A stretch of 28,203 nucleotides of DNA from Nitrospirota bacterium (lineage in GTDB: Bacteria > Nitrospirota > Nitrospiria > Nitrospirales > NS-4). A program made the position numbers and the translations under genes. The stretch spans positions 1-28,203 of the forward strand of contig VBOK01000186.1 of assembly GCA_005877565.1 (NCBI GenBank), in the 5' to 3' direction. Below the pieces are notes generated by a model that was given only the letters and a program-made list of their open reading frames with translations, did no database searches and was not told the DNA's origin. Below are positions 1-8,161 of this stretch, one piece after another (the stretch's first letter is position 1; the number at the start of each line of letters is the position of its first letter).

Positions 1-389
1 CCTACTGTGCCAGTTACGTGCTTTTTCTCGTTGAATTCAGCCAGAATCGTACGCCCTGACCCTCCAGTCCCATCCCCGTTCGGATCGCCGCCCTCAATGA
101 GAAATCGGGGAGCGACGCGGTGGAAGGTTAGGCCGTTGTAGAATCCCTTCCTGACCAGTTCCATAAACCGGGCTACGGTCTTGGGGGCCACATCCGGCAA
201 GAGTTCCAACGTGAGCTTCCCACGATCCGTTTCGATGAGGACACGCGGCGCGGGCTTGTCCGTTTTGGCAGGTGGCGTGGCCGGCGAGAGCGGTTGGTCA
301 GGCTCGGCGCTAGCCGACAAGAAGCCGGCGCCGATCAGCGTGACAAAGCAAAGCCAAGTGGCCAGCCCGGCATGCACCATGCGTGCCAC
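1..389 (-). CDS. Exported cyclophilin-type peptidyl-prolyl isomerase, 3' part cut by window edge
   Basis: This minus-strand gene runs off the left edge, so only about 129 N-terminal codons are seen. The translation has a hydrophobic leader ending near LSASA followed by EPD, which looks like a type I signal peptide, then a short Pro/Ala-rich linker. The cyclophilin fold follows: LIETDRGKLTLELLPDVAPK, then FHRVAPRFLIEGGD with the catalytic Arg, then LAEFNEKKH. I placed the start at GTG 389 because GGAGAGG lies 6 bases upstream. An in-frame ATG at 380 is possible but sits about 15 bases from that site. It follows a second cyclophilin gene (stop at 408) by 18 bases in the same reading frame, so the two are probably co-transcribed tandem paralogs. 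Likely role: proline cis-trans isomerisation during folding of exported proteins. The family call is firm; the start choice is less so. Confidence 0.85.
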   Translation of the reverse strand, partial: MARMVHAGLATWLCFVTLIGAGFLSASAEPDQPLSPATPPAKTDKPAPRVLIETDRGKLTLELLPDVAPKTVARFMELVRKGFYNGLTFHRVAPRFLIEGGDPNGDGTGGSGRTILAEFNEKKHVTGTV

Positions 390-407
390 GGCCAGCCTCT
401 CCGCGCC

Positions 408-1004
408 TTAGCCGACCGGCTTGTCAACGATCGTGACGGTCATCTCGATCCGCTCGTTCGGTAGGTCATTCTGGCCACGAGGCGTATTCACGATCTTATC
501 CGCCACCTCCATGCCCCGGATCACTTCGCCGAACACCGTGTACTGGCGGTCCAGGAAGGGCGAGTCCTTCACGACGATGAAGAACTGCGAGCCCGCGCTG
601 TCCGGATTGTTGGACCGCGCCATCGAGACGATCCCGCGCTTGTGGGACTTGGCATTGAATTCCGCCTTCAGCTTGTGCCCGGGCCCGCCCATGCCGTACT
701 CGCTCTTCTTGTTGGGGTCCTTCGTGTTGGGGTCCCCGCCCTGGATCATGAAACCGGGGATCACGCGATGAAACAGCGTCTTGTCGTAAAAGCCAGACTT
801 GGCGAGCGTGATGAAGTTCTCCACGTGCTTGGGCGCCAGGTCAGAAAAGAACTTGATCTCCATCTCACCGAACTTCGTACTGATGATCGCGTGCGGCTCC
901 ATTTTCCCTCCTTCTGCCGGCTTCTTGTCTTCAGCCCCGAAGACAGGCGCCGCCATTCCCGCTAGCAGTAGCGTCAACGCAACGACTCCCACCTGGTACG
1001 GCAT
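408..1004 (-). CDS. Exported cyclophilin-type peptidyl-prolyl cis-trans isomerase
   Basis: The protein has 198 residues. Residues 1-23 form a hydrophobic signal peptide with a likely cleavage after VFGA. The cyclophilin domain covers about residues 36-197 and has the active-site segment FHRVIPGFMIQGGD (catalytic Arg80, Gln88), then KAEFN and GSQFFIV. The Trp that contacts cyclosporin in human cyclophilin A is replaced by Phe in the segment PFLDRQYTVFGEV, as is common in bacteria. The ATG is preceded by AGGAGG at good spacing. The gene starts 11 bases after the rnc stop codon and is followed by a paralogous cyclophilin, so it probably belongs to the tail of the fab-rnc transcript. The product is expected in the periplasm or on the membrane, assisting folding of secreted proteins. 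Confidence 0.93.
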   Translation of the reverse strand: MPYQVGVVALTLLLAGMAAPVFGAEDKKPAEGGKMEPHAIISTKFGEMEIKFFSDLAPKHVENFITLAKSGFYDKTLFHRVIPGFMIQGGDPNTKDPNKKSEYGMGGPGHKLKAEFNAKSHKRGIVSMARSNNPDSAGSQFFIVVKDSPFLDRQYTVFGEVIRGMEVADKIVNTPRGQNDLPNERIEMTVTIVDKPVG

Positions 1005-1015
1005 GATCTTTCCTC

Positions 1016-1726
1016 CTAACCAGTCTTCACGACCCGCAGTTTCTCCAGGGCGTGCTTGGCGGCCACCTGTTCGGCTTCTTTCTTACGTTTGCCGTGACCA
1101 ACCCCATAGCGCTCGCCCCGGATCAGGATCTCCACCTCGAACAGTTTCTCATGGTCCGGCCCTGTCTCCCGGATCGTCCGGTAACGCGGGAGCATCTCGA
1201 ACTCCCGCTGGCAGACCTCCTGGAGGTCGGTTTTGAAGTCCCCCCTGGCGAGGAGCGACCGATCGCACGAGGCCAGCTCCTCGCTGAACACGGCCTTGAC
1301 GCTCGCCGCCGCTGCGTCAAGCCCCCCGTCCAGATACACCCCGGCGAAGACCGCCTCCAGGGCGTCCGCCAGGATGGATGGTTTGTTGTGCCCCTGCGTT
1401 TTCGTCTCGCCGCGCCCCAGACGGAGAAGTTCCCCGATCCCGATCCGGCCGGCCACCCGCGCCAGGGTCTTCTCGCTCACAAGCCGCGCCCGGAGCTTCG
1501 AGAGCTCGCCCTCGGCGGCGTCCGGAAACGCGGACAATAAGTATTCGCTCACGACCAGGTCCAGGATCGCATCGCCGAGAAACTCCAGCCGCTCGTTATC
1601 GACTCCGCCGGTCTCCTTGGCTTCATTGAGGTAGGACTTGTGGGTCAGGGCTTCGATGAGCAGGCTGGACCGCTGGAACCTGTACCCGAGCCGGCGTTGA
1701 ATCTCATCCAGCCCGTCTGTCTGCAT
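1016..1726 (-). CDS. rnc: Ribonuclease III
   Basis: The 236-residue protein has the RNase III signature NERLEFLGDAILDLVVSEYL from residue 44 (metal ligands Glu48 and Asp52), a second acidic cluster in DALEAVFAGVYLDGG, and a C-terminal double-stranded RNA-binding domain from about residue 162 ending in KRKKEAEQVAAKHALEKL. It cleaves double-stranded RNA, including the rRNA precursor stems and structured mRNAs, as a cytoplasmic homodimer. The length matches the family (about 220-250). The ATG at 1726 lies 6 bases after the fabF stop and has no clear Shine-Dalgarno sequence, so translation is probably coupled to fabF. The acpP-fabF-rnc order is widely conserved among bacteria and supports the call. 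Confidence 0.96.
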   Translation of the reverse strand: MQTDGLDEIQRRLGYRFQRSSLLIEALTHKSYLNEAKETGGVDNERLEFLGDAILDLVVSEYLLSAFPDAAEGELSKLRARLVSEKTLARVAGRIGIGELLRLGRGETKTQGHNKPSILADALEAVFAGVYLDGGLDAAAASVKAVFSEELASCDRSLLARGDFKTDLQEVCQREFEMLPRYRTIRETGPDHEKLFEVEILIRGERYGVGHGKRKKEAEQVAAKHALEKLRVVKTG

Positions 1727-1732
1727 GAGTGG

Positions 1733-2986
1733 TTAGGCCGTGCAACGGGAGAAGATCAGGCAGGCGTTGACCCCGCCGAAGCCGAAGGAGTTGGAGAGCA
1801 CCGTATGGACCTCGGCCCGGCGGGCGACATTGGGGACATAGTCCAGATCGCACTCGGGATCGGGCACCTCCTGATTGATGGTCGGTGGCAGGATCCCGCG
1901 GTGGATAGCCAGGACGCTGAAGACCGCCTCCACACCGCCGGCCGCTCCCAGGAGGTGCCCCGTCATGGACTTCGTGGAACTCACCGCCAGGCGGCGGGCG
2001 TGGTCGCCGAAGACCTGCTTGATGGCGCTGGTTTCGATGCGGTCGGCCATCGTCGAGGTGGCGTGCGCGTTCACGTAGCCGATCGCGTCCGGCGGCAGCC
2101 CGGCATCTTCCAACGCCCGCCGCATGCATCGGACCGCCCCATGGCCGTCTTCTGGCGGCGCGGTGATGTGATGGGCATCGGCCGTCATGCCGTAGCCCAG
2201 GATCTCGGCGTAGATCCGCGCGCCGCGACGGCGCGCCAATTCCAGTTCCTCCAGCACCAGCACGCCGGCGCCCTCCCCAAGCACGAATCCGTCGCGCTCC
2301 TTGTCGAAGGGGCGGCTCGCCCGTTCCGGGTCGTCGTTACGCGTCGAGAGCGCCCGGGCCGACGCGAACCCTGCTACCCCCAGCGGCGTGATCGCGGCTT
2401 CCGCGCCGCCGGCGACCATGACATCCGCATCTCCTCGCTCGATGATCCGGAAGGCGTCGCCGATGCAGTGATTGCCGGTCGCGCAGGCCGTCACCGCGCA
2501 CGAGTTGGGTCCGCGGGCGCCGATCCGCATCGACACCTGTCCTGAGGCGAGGTTGATGATCACCATCGGAATGAAGAACGGGGAGACCCGGTCAGGGCCT
2601 TTCTCGAGCAGCACCTTGTGAAAGGCCTCGATGGCCGGGAGCCCGCCGATCCCGGACCCGATATAGACCCCGACCCGGTCGGCGTTCTCCGGGGTGACCT
2701 TGAACCCGGCATCATCCACCGCCATCTGGCTTGCGCCGACGGCATACTGGATGAAGTTGTCCATCTTCTTGATCTCTTTCTTCTCAATGTAGTCGGCAGG
2801 GTCGAAATCCGTGACCTCTCCCGCAATCTGGCAAGCATACCCAGACGGATCGAACTTGGTGATCCGCCGGATCCCCGACTTGCCAGCGCACAGGGCGTTC
2901 CAGGTCTTCTCCACGCCCGTGCCGAGCGGCGTGATCAGACCCAGGCCCGTGACGACGACCCGTCTCTCGCGGATTTCCTTGCTCAT
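1733..2986 (-). CDS. fabF: Beta-ketoacyl-ACP synthase II
   Basis: The 417-residue protein is a full-length condensing enzyme of fatty acid elongation. The nucleophile is Cys168 in VTACATGNHC, and the two catalytic His are His308 in NAHATST and His344 in STKSMTGHLLGAAGG (Lys339 also present). It condenses acyl groups with malonyl-ACP; the Cys-His-His triad separates it from the Cys-His-Asn enzyme FabH. The segment after His308 (NAHATSTMADRIETSAIK) seems one residue shorter than the FabF proteins I remember. The start MSKEIRERRVVVTGLGLITP fits the family, but the upstream 25 bases show only a weak ribosome binding site. It lies 26 bases after acpP and just before rnc. Confidence 0.96.
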   Translation of the reverse strand: MSKEIRERRVVVTGLGLITPLGTGVEKTWNALCAGKSGIRRITKFDPSGYACQIAGEVTDFDPADYIEKKEIKKMDNFIQYAVGASQMAVDDAGFKVTPENADRVGVYIGSGIGGLPAIEAFHKVLLEKGPDRVSPFFIPMVIINLASGQVSMRIGARGPNSCAVTACATGNHCIGDAFRIIERGDADVMVAGGAEAAITPLGVAGFASARALSTRNDDPERASRPFDKERDGFVLGEGAGVLVLEELELARRRGARIYAEILGYGMTADAHHITAPPEDGHGAVRCMRRALEDAGLPPDAIGYVNAHATSTMADRIETSAIKQVFGDHARRLAVSSTKSMTGHLLGAAGGVEAVFSVLAIHRGILPPTINQEVPDPECDLDYVPNVARRAEVHTVLSNSFGFGGVNACLIFSRCTA

Positions 2987-3012
2987 CAGGCGCGTGCCGA
3001 CCGTCCAGGGTA

Positions 3013-3246
3013 TTAAATATTCTCTTTGATGAAGTCCACGGCGTCCTGCACGGTCAGGATCTTCTCGGCCTTCTCATCCGGGATCTCGATTTCAAACGCT
3101 TCTTCAAAGGCCATCACCAGTTCGACCGTATCCAAGGAGTCCGCGCCGAGATCCTCCACGAACTTGGCGTCTGGGACCACGTCGTCTTCCTCGACACCCA
3201 ACTGCTCGGCGATGATCTTCTTCACCCGCTCTTCTATGGCTGCCAT
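3013..3246 (-). CDS. acpP: Acyl carrier protein
   Basis: This 77-residue acidic protein carries the phosphopantetheine attachment motif GADSLDTVELVMAFEE, with Ser37 as the modified residue. It carries growing acyl chains as thioesters for all the Fab enzymes encoded around it. I chose ATG 3246 rather than the in-frame GTG at 3258. The best Shine-Dalgarno sequence (AGGGAGG) overlaps that GTG and cannot serve it, whereas the ATG gives MAAIEERVKKIIAEQLGV, which aligns with the start of E. coli AcpP. It lies between fabG and fabF in the usual order. Gene and product are secure. Confidence 0.97.
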   Translation of the reverse strand: MAAIEERVKKIIAEQLGVEEDDVVPDAKFVEDLGADSLDTVELVMAFEEAFEIEIPDEKAEKILTVQDAVDFIKENI

Positions 3247-3310
3247 AGATTTCGCCACCTCCCTACCCTCCCCTCAACAAGCAACTCACTGCGCGAGGCC
3301 GCTCAACGCC

Positions 3311-4051
3311 TCACACCATGATCATTCCGCCGTTCACGTGCAGCACGTGCCCCGTGATATACGCTGCCGCCGGGGAGACCAGAAACCGCACGGCCTCGGC
3401 CACATCGTTGGCAGTCCCGAGCCGGCCCAGCGGGATCTGCTTGAGCAGCGCTTCACGGACCTCCCCGCTCAGCTTGTCAGTCATGGCCGTCTCGATGAAT
3501 CCCGGCGCTACCGCGTTCACGGTAATCCCCCGGCTCGCGTACTCGCGGGCCGCCGTCTTCGTAAGCCCGATCACGGCCGCCTTCGAGGCCGCGTAATTGG
3601 CCTGCCCCGCATTGCCCATGACGCCCACCACCGAGGCGATGTTCACCATGGCGCCGCTCCGCTGCTTGGTCATGGCAGGCAGCACGGCCTTGGTGCAATG
3701 GAACGTGCCCTTCAGGTTGACGTCCAACACCGCGTTCCAGTCTTCTTCCTTCATGCGGAGCAGCAGACCGTCCCGCGTGATGCCCGCATTGTTCACCAGG
3801 ATGTCGATGCGGCGGAGTTCGGTGAGCACCCGGTCGGCCATCGCGGCGACGTCGGCCCATTCTGCCACGTTCGCCTTGATGACCAGCGCACGGCGTCCCT
3901 GCGACAACACCGCCCGCGCCGTCTCCTCGGCGCGAGTCACCTCGAGGTCCACCACTGCCACATCCGCCCCGTCCCGCGCCAAGGCCTCAGCGATGGCGCG
4001 CCCGATCCCCTGGGCGGCCCCCGTCACGATCGCGACTTTCCCGGCCAGCAT
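3311..4051 (-). CDS. fabG: 3-oxoacyl-ACP reductase (NADPH)
   Basis: The 246-residue short-chain dehydrogenase has the cofactor motif TGAAQGIG at residues 10-17, NNAG at 87-90, and the catalytic set Ser140, Tyr153, Lys157 (YAASK). The C-terminal VNGGMIMV is typical of FabG. It reduces 3-oxoacyl-ACP to 3-hydroxyacyl-ACP. The start ATG overlaps the fabD stop codon as ATGA, which indicates translational coupling. The frame stays open for 60 more codons upstream, but that part is fabD read in another frame and has no SDR similarity. The next gene downstream is acpP, 64 bases away. Confidence 0.96.
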   Translation of the reverse strand: MLAGKVAIVTGAAQGIGRAIAEALARDGADVAVVDLEVTRAEETARAVLSQGRRALVIKANVAEWADVAAMADRVLTELRRIDILVNNAGITRDGLLLRMKEEDWNAVLDVNLKGTFHCTKAVLPAMTKQRSGAMVNIASVVGVMGNAGQANYAASKAAVIGLTKTAAREYASRGITVNAVAPGFIETAMTDKLSGEVREALLKQIPLGRLGTANDVAEAVRFLVSPAAAYITGHVLHVNGGMIMV

Positions 4052-4998
4052 CACGGCCGTGCAGCGGCCAGCGCCTCGACCGTCGAGGCCAGACTCGCCC
4101 TGTCGTGCACGTTCAGCAGCCGGAGTTCGGGCGCGATCCGCTTGGCCAGCCCAGTGAGAACCTTCCCAGGGCCGACCTCTACAAGCGTGTGGATCCCCAT
4201 CTTGGCCAGCGCCTGCACCGACTCCTCCCACAACACGGACGAGGCGAGTTGCCGCACCAACGACGTCCGCACGTCCGCGGCGCGGCGGATCGGTTTGGCC
4301 TCAACGTTATTGATCAGCGGCACGGTCAGGTCCTGCATCGGCACCCGGTCCACATCCACAGCCAATCGTGCAGCCGCCGCCTGCATCAGCGACGTATGCA
4401 CCGGCACACTGACCGGCAGGGGAATGACCTTGCGGCAGCCTCTGGCCTTGGCCAAGCGCGCCGCTTCTTCGACCGCCGCCTTCTCCCCCGCGATCACGAT
4501 CTGGCCGGGCGCGTTGAAGTTCGCTGGGGCCACCACGCCCAACGCCGAGGCCGCGCGACAGACTTCCGAGACGATGGGGCGCTCCAGGCCTAGAATAGCG
4601 CACACCAAGCCTCGTCCGGCTTCTACCGCTGCCTGCATGTAGCGCCCACGCTTGCGGACCAAGGCCACGGCATCCGGAAACGCCAGTCCTCCAGCGGCCA
4701 CCACCGCCGTGTATTCCCCCAGGCTATGCCCGGCCACCGCGCTCGGCCGAAGACCCGCACGCTCCAACAGCCGGAGCGCGACGACACTGACCGTCAGCAA
4801 CGCCGGTTGCGTGTACTCCGTGAGGTTGAGCTGCTCCGCCGGTCCCTGCAAGCACAGAGCAGCCACGTCATCCCCGAGCACCTGACCGGCCTGCTCGAAC
4901 AGCGCCCGCGCCTCCGGTTCGGAGTCATAGAACTCCTGGCCCATCCCCACAGCCTGTGAGCCCTGGCCGGGAAAGACGAAGGCCACGCCCGGAGTCAT
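4051..4998 (-). CDS. fabD: Malonyl-CoA:ACP transacylase
   Basis: The protein begins MTPGVAFVFPGQGSQAVGMG and carries the nucleophile elbow GHSLGEY (Ser92), with a conserved His in VPVHTSLM. It loads malonyl groups from CoA onto ACP. Length from this start is 315 residues, close to E. coli FabD (309). A longer form from ATG 5028 (325 residues) is possible. I prefer 4998 because family members begin only two to four residues before the FVFPGQGS motif, and because a candidate promoter (5005-5036) would place the transcript start at or near this ATG. Neither start has a good Shine-Dalgarno sequence. The stop codon overlaps the fabG start. Confidence 0.93.
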   Translation of the reverse strand: MTPGVAFVFPGQGSQAVGMGQEFYDSEPEARALFEQAGQVLGDDVAALCLQGPAEQLNLTEYTQPALLTVSVVALRLLERAGLRPSAVAGHSLGEYTAVVAAGGLAFPDAVALVRKRGRYMQAAVEAGRGLVCAILGLERPIVSEVCRAASALGVVAPANFNAPGQIVIAGEKAAVEEAARLAKARGCRKVIPLPVSVPVHTSLMQAAAARLAVDVDRVPMQDLTVPLINNVEAKPIRRAADVRTSLVRQLASSVLWEESVQALAKMGIHTLVEVGPGKVLTGLAKRIAPELRLLNVHDRASLASTVEALAAARP

Positions 4999-5004
4999 GG
5001 CGCT

Positions 5005-5036
5005 ATCATATGAGGGAATTCCGTCCATGTTGTCAA
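5005..5036 (-). promoter_or_regulatory. Possible sigma70-type promoter before fabD
   Basis: On the minus strand TTGACA (5031-5036) and TATGAT (5005-5010) are separated by 20 bases, longer than the usual 16-18. Both hexamers match the consensus well. If used, transcription would begin close to the fabD ATG at 4998, giving a leaderless or nearly leaderless mRNA. This would be an internal promoter of the fab operon. The long spacer keeps confidence low. Confidence 0.3.
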
Positions 5037-5080
5037 CTGAAAACTCCCCTGTTCGCCGCCTCCAGACAGCAGCTAACTCC

Positions 5081-5899
5081 TCAATCTACGACAAATTCGC
5101 CGCCATCGACGCAGATCACATTGCCGGTGACCCACTGGGCCTTCGGGTGGGCCAGCAGTCCGATCGCCGCGGCTACGTCCCGGGGCGTCGTCAACCGGCC
5201 GGATGGGTTCTTGGCCTGCGCCATCTCGATCATGCGGTCGGAGCCAGGGATCTTTCGCAAGGCCGGGGTGTCCGTCACCCCCGCCATAATGGCGTTGACC
5301 GTGATCCCGTGCGGCCCCAATTCCAGCGTCAACTGACGGACGTGCGACTCCAGGGCCGCCTTGGCGGCGGAGACCGCGCCGTAGGTCTTCCACACGCGAG
5401 CGCCGCCGGCGCTGGTCATGGCGAAGATTCGTCCACCCCGGCCCATCAGCTTACGCTGCACGAGGTCCTGGGTCCAATACACGAGGCTGTTCGCCATGAC
5501 ATCCTGCGTCATGTCCATCTGGGCCTGGGTCAGCGCGTCTGCTTCGACCTCCGCGATGAATGGCTTCAACGTGCCGAAGGCCAGCGAGTGCAGCAGGACC
5601 CGAATCGGTGACTCTGCGCCCGACCGTCCGATCCGTGCTTGAACGGCGTCCAAGACCTCGCGGCGCTTCTCGGGATCGGCAGCGTTCACGTTGAAGAACA
5701 AGGACTCCCGCCCCTTGTTTTTGATCTCGCCGACGATCCGATCGACATTCGGCTGCGTGGACCTCCGATCCAGATGCACGCCCACGATATCCATCCCGAG
5801 ACCGGCGAGCTCCAGCGAAACGGCCTCGCCGAACCCGCTGGAAGCCCCCAGGATGAGGGCCCAGGCTCCTTCTAACGGCTGCGGCTGCGTACCAACCAA
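5081..5899 (-). CDS. Enoyl-ACP reductase of the FabL/FabI SDR type
   Basis: This 272-residue protein is an atypical short-chain dehydrogenase. It has GASSGFG at residues 18-24 as the dinucleotide-binding turn, HSLAFG at 104-109, and Tyr173 to Lys180 in YGAVSAAK. That Y-x6-K spacing is the FabI/FabL enoyl reductase pattern rather than the Y-x3-K of ordinary SDRs. The Gly-rich turn resembles FabL more than FabI. It sits between fabH and fabD, and no other enoyl reductase is seen in the window, so it is the likely last reductive step of each elongation cycle. For the start I chose TTG 5899: TAGGAGG, which contains the fabH stop codon, lies 7 bases upstream. ATG 5917 and GTG 5938 are in frame but lie inside fabH without a ribosome binding site. 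The exact subfamily is inference. Confidence 0.82.
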   Translation of the reverse strand: MVGTQPQPLEGAWALILGASSGFGEAVSLELAGLGMDIVGVHLDRRSTQPNVDRIVGEIKNKGRESLFFNVNAADPEKRREVLDAVQARIGRSGAESPIRVLLHSLAFGTLKPFIAEVEADALTQAQMDMTQDVMANSLVYWTQDLVQRKLMGRGGRIFAMTSAGGARVWKTYGAVSAAKAALESHVRQLTLELGPHGITVNAIMAGVTDTPALRKIPGSDRMIEMAQAKNPSGRLTTPRDVAAAIGLLAHPKAQWVTGNVICVDGGEFVVD

Positions 5900-5910
5900 C
5901 TGTTCGCCTC

Positions 5911-6888
5911 CTACCATTTCATCACGGCCGATGCCCACGTCAGGCCCGACCCGAACGCCACCATGAGAATCCGACTGCCGGGCTTGATCCGTCCGGTCCG
6001 CACGGCTTCATCCAAGGCCAGCGGGATCGACGCCGCCGAGGTGTTCCCGTAGCGGTCCATGTTCAGGAAGACCCGGTCCTGGGGCAACCCGAGGCGCTCC
6101 ATGACGGCCTGGATGATGCGCGCGTTCGCTTGATGGGGGATGAACAGGTCCACATCCGCGACTTCCAGCTTGTTGGCCTCCAGGGCCTCGCGGGCCGTCG
6201 CCTCCAAGGTCTTGACGGCCACCTTGAAGGTCTCGTTGCCCTTCATCTTCACGTACTGCTGTCGGCCGGCGAGCATCGCATCAGACGCCGGCATGCGGGA
6301 GCCGCCGCCCGGCACGCACACCAAGTCCCAGAGGTCGCCGTCAGAGTGCAAGTGGGTGGAGAGGACGCCCCGCTCGTCGTCGGAGGGTTCCAGCAAGGCC
6401 GCGCCGGCTCCGTCGCCGAACAGGATGCAGGTGCTCCGGTCCGTCCAGTCGAGCACGCTGGACATCACCTCCGTGCCGACCAGCAACGCCCGCCGGCACG
6501 TCCCGGAGCGCACGTAGAGGTCAGCCACCGAGAGGCCGTACAGGAATCCGGAGCAGGCGGCGGCCAGATCAAACGCGATTGCCCGGGAGGCCTTCAGGTT
6601 CCGCTGGATGAGGCAGGCCGTCGACGGTAGGGGCATGTCAGGGGTGCAGGTGGCGACCAGGATGAGGTCGAGGTCGGCTGGATCCCACCCGCTCGCCGCC
6701 AGCGCCGCGCGGGCGGCGTCGGTGCCCAGATCGGAACTGGCCACGCCGGCGTCCACGACCCGACGCTCGCGAATTCCGGTCCGCCCGACGATCCACTCGC
6801 CGGAGGTGGCGACCATGCGTTCGAGATCGCTGTTGCGCAGGATCCGCCGAGGGACGGCGGACCCGGTGGCCACGATGCGGGCCCTCAT
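5911..6888 (-). CDS. fabH: Beta-ketoacyl-ACP synthase III
   Basis: The 325-residue protein has the FabH catalytic triad: Cys112 in DLAAACSGFLYGL, His252 in FIPHQANARII, and Asn282 in YGNTSAASIPL. It starts fatty acid synthesis by condensing acetyl-CoA (or another short acyl-CoA) with malonyl-ACP. The start ATG overlaps the plsX stop as ATGA. An upstream extension of 121 codons stays open but is plsX in another frame. The stop codon TAG is part of the ribosome binding site of the following enoyl reductase gene. The gene fits the plsX-fabH-fabD-fabG-acpP-fabF order. Confidence 0.97.
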   Translation of the reverse strand: MRARIVATGSAVPRRILRNSDLERMVATSGEWIVGRTGIRERRVVDAGVASSDLGTDAARAALAASGWDPADLDLILVATCTPDMPLPSTACLIQRNLKASRAIAFDLAAACSGFLYGLSVADLYVRSGTCRRALLVGTEVMSSVLDWTDRSTCILFGDGAGAALLEPSDDERGVLSTHLHSDGDLWDLVCVPGGGSRMPASDAMLAGRQQYVKMKGNETFKVAVKTLEATAREALEANKLEVADVDLFIPHQANARIIQAVMERLGLPQDRVFLNMDRYGNTSAASIPLALDEAVRTGRIKPGSRILMVAFGSGLTWASAVMKW

Positions 6889-7919
6889 CGGGCGGGGTCC
6901 TTGCTCTTGCCTTCGAAGAGGGCCACGCTCTCCTCGATATCGCGCTGGATGTGTTCGTTCACGTGCCTCTCGAAAAACTCCTTGGCCACGCGGATCGCGT
7001 TTTTGATGGCCCGGCCCGAAGACCGGCCGTGACAGATGATGCAGATGCCGTTGACGCCCAGGAGGGGCGCGCCGCCGACCTCGGCGTAATCCATCCGCCG
7101 CTTGAACCGACTGAACGCGCGCTTGAGCAGCGCGTAACCGATCCGGCTCAGCAGGGCGCCGGCGGCGATCTCCTTGAAGAGCATTTTTTTCATGGCCTCG
7201 GCCACGCCTTCGGTAATCTTGAGGGCCACGTTCCCGATGAAGCCGTCGCACACCACGACGTCCGCTGCACCGGTGAAGACGTCACGTCCTTCGACGTTCC
7301 CGATGAAGTTCAGCGGACTCTCCTTCAGTTGCTTGAACGTCTCCTTGGTGACCTCGTTCCCTTTCGTATCCTCCTCCCCGATGCTGAGCAGACCGATGGT
7401 GGGATGCGCTTTGTTAAAGACGTGTTGGGCATACTCGTGCCCCATGAGTGCGAACTGGGTCAGCTGGGACGGCGTGCAGTCCACTGTGGCACCCACATCC
7501 AAGAGGATGGTGTGGCCCATCAACGTAGGGAGCAGCGTCGCGATGGCCGGCCGCTCGACGCCCTTCAGGACACCCAGCAGGAAAAACGCGGTGACCACGG
7601 TGGCGCCCGTGTTCCCGGCGCTGATGATGGCGACCGCCTCGCCTTTCTTGACCAGCTCCGTGCCGACCCAGATCGAGGAGTCCCGCTTGCGGCGGACGAC
7701 CTGCGAGGGCTGCTCGTGCATCTCGACCCGCTGGGAGGCGTGGTGCACCGTCAAGCCCGGCAGATCCCCGACGCCCTGCCGGTGGAGTTCCGCCTTGAGC
7801 AGCGTGTCATCGCCCACCAGGACGACCTCGACTCCGTACTCACGCACCGCCAGCGCGGCACCCTCGACCTCCGAGGCCGGGGCGTGATCGCCACCCATCG
7901 CATCCAGTGCGATCTTCAT
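6885..7919 (-). CDS. plsX: Phosphate acyltransferase PlsX
   Basis: The 344-residue protein starts MKIALDAMGGDHAP, the hallmark of PlsX, and contains ISAGNTGATV and VVCDGFIGNVALK. It converts acyl-ACP and phosphate to acyl-phosphate, which feeds glycerol-3-phosphate acylation in phospholipid synthesis. An in-frame GTG at 7928 would add three residues and lies closer to the weak GAGG site. I chose the ATG because it matches the N-terminus of known PlsX proteins. The gene begins 19 bases after rpmF and overlaps fabH by four bases, as in many bacteria. Confidence 0.96.
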   Translation of the reverse strand: MKIALDAMGGDHAPASEVEGAALAVREYGVEVVLVGDDTLLKAELHRQGVGDLPGLTVHHASQRVEMHEQPSQVVRRKRDSSIWVGTELVKKGEAVAIISAGNTGATVVTAFFLLGVLKGVERPAIATLLPTLMGHTILLDVGATVDCTPSQLTQFALMGHEYAQHVFNKAHPTIGLLSIGEEDTKGNEVTKETFKQLKESPLNFIGNVEGRDVFTGAADVVVCDGFIGNVALKITEGVAEAMKKMLFKEIAAGALLSRIGYALLKRAFSRFKRRMDYAEVGGAPLLGVNGICIICHGRSSGRAIKNAIRVAKEFFERHVNEHIQRDIEESVALFEGKSKDPAR

Positions 7920-7938
7920 CTCGAACACGGACCTCGCG

Positions 7939-8124
7939 TCAGGCCTCTTCGACGGCGATGACTTCCTGGCCTTTGTAGGTCCCGCATGTCAGACAGGTGT
8001 AGTGCGGGAGTTTCGGTTGGTGGCACTGGGGGCAGACGGAGAGGCTTTGGGGACGGATCTTGACCTTTGCCGTTCGCCGCCTGTCGCGCCGCGCCTTCGA
8101 ATGCTTGTGTTTGGGATTCGGCAT
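7939..8124 (-). CDS. rpmF: 50S ribosomal protein bL32, zinc form
   Basis: The 61-residue basic protein begins MPNPKHKHSKARRDRRR and has four cysteines as C-x2-C (Cys31, Cys34) and C-x2-C (Cys44, Cys47), the zinc-binding form of bL32. It belongs to the large ribosomal subunit. The ATG is preceded by a purine-rich AAGGAAGGG site. The yceD-rpmF-plsX-fabH linkage is classical and ties ribosome output to lipid synthesis. Confidence 0.97.
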   Translation of the reverse strand: MPNPKHKHSKARRDRRRTAKVKIRPQSLSVCPQCHQPKLPHYTCLTCGTYKGQEVIAVEEA

Positions 8125-8161
8125 GAGACCCTTCCTTCATGTACTCCGGACGACCAGGACG

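Noticed and set aside
3246..3258. GTG 3258 as the acpP start
   Set aside because: The only ribosome binding site overlaps this GTG; the ATG at 3246 fits both spacing and the family N-terminus.
3026..4642. 538-codon plus-strand open frame across acpP, fabG and fabD
   Set aside because: It runs antisense over three well-identified fab genes and has no recognisable motif.
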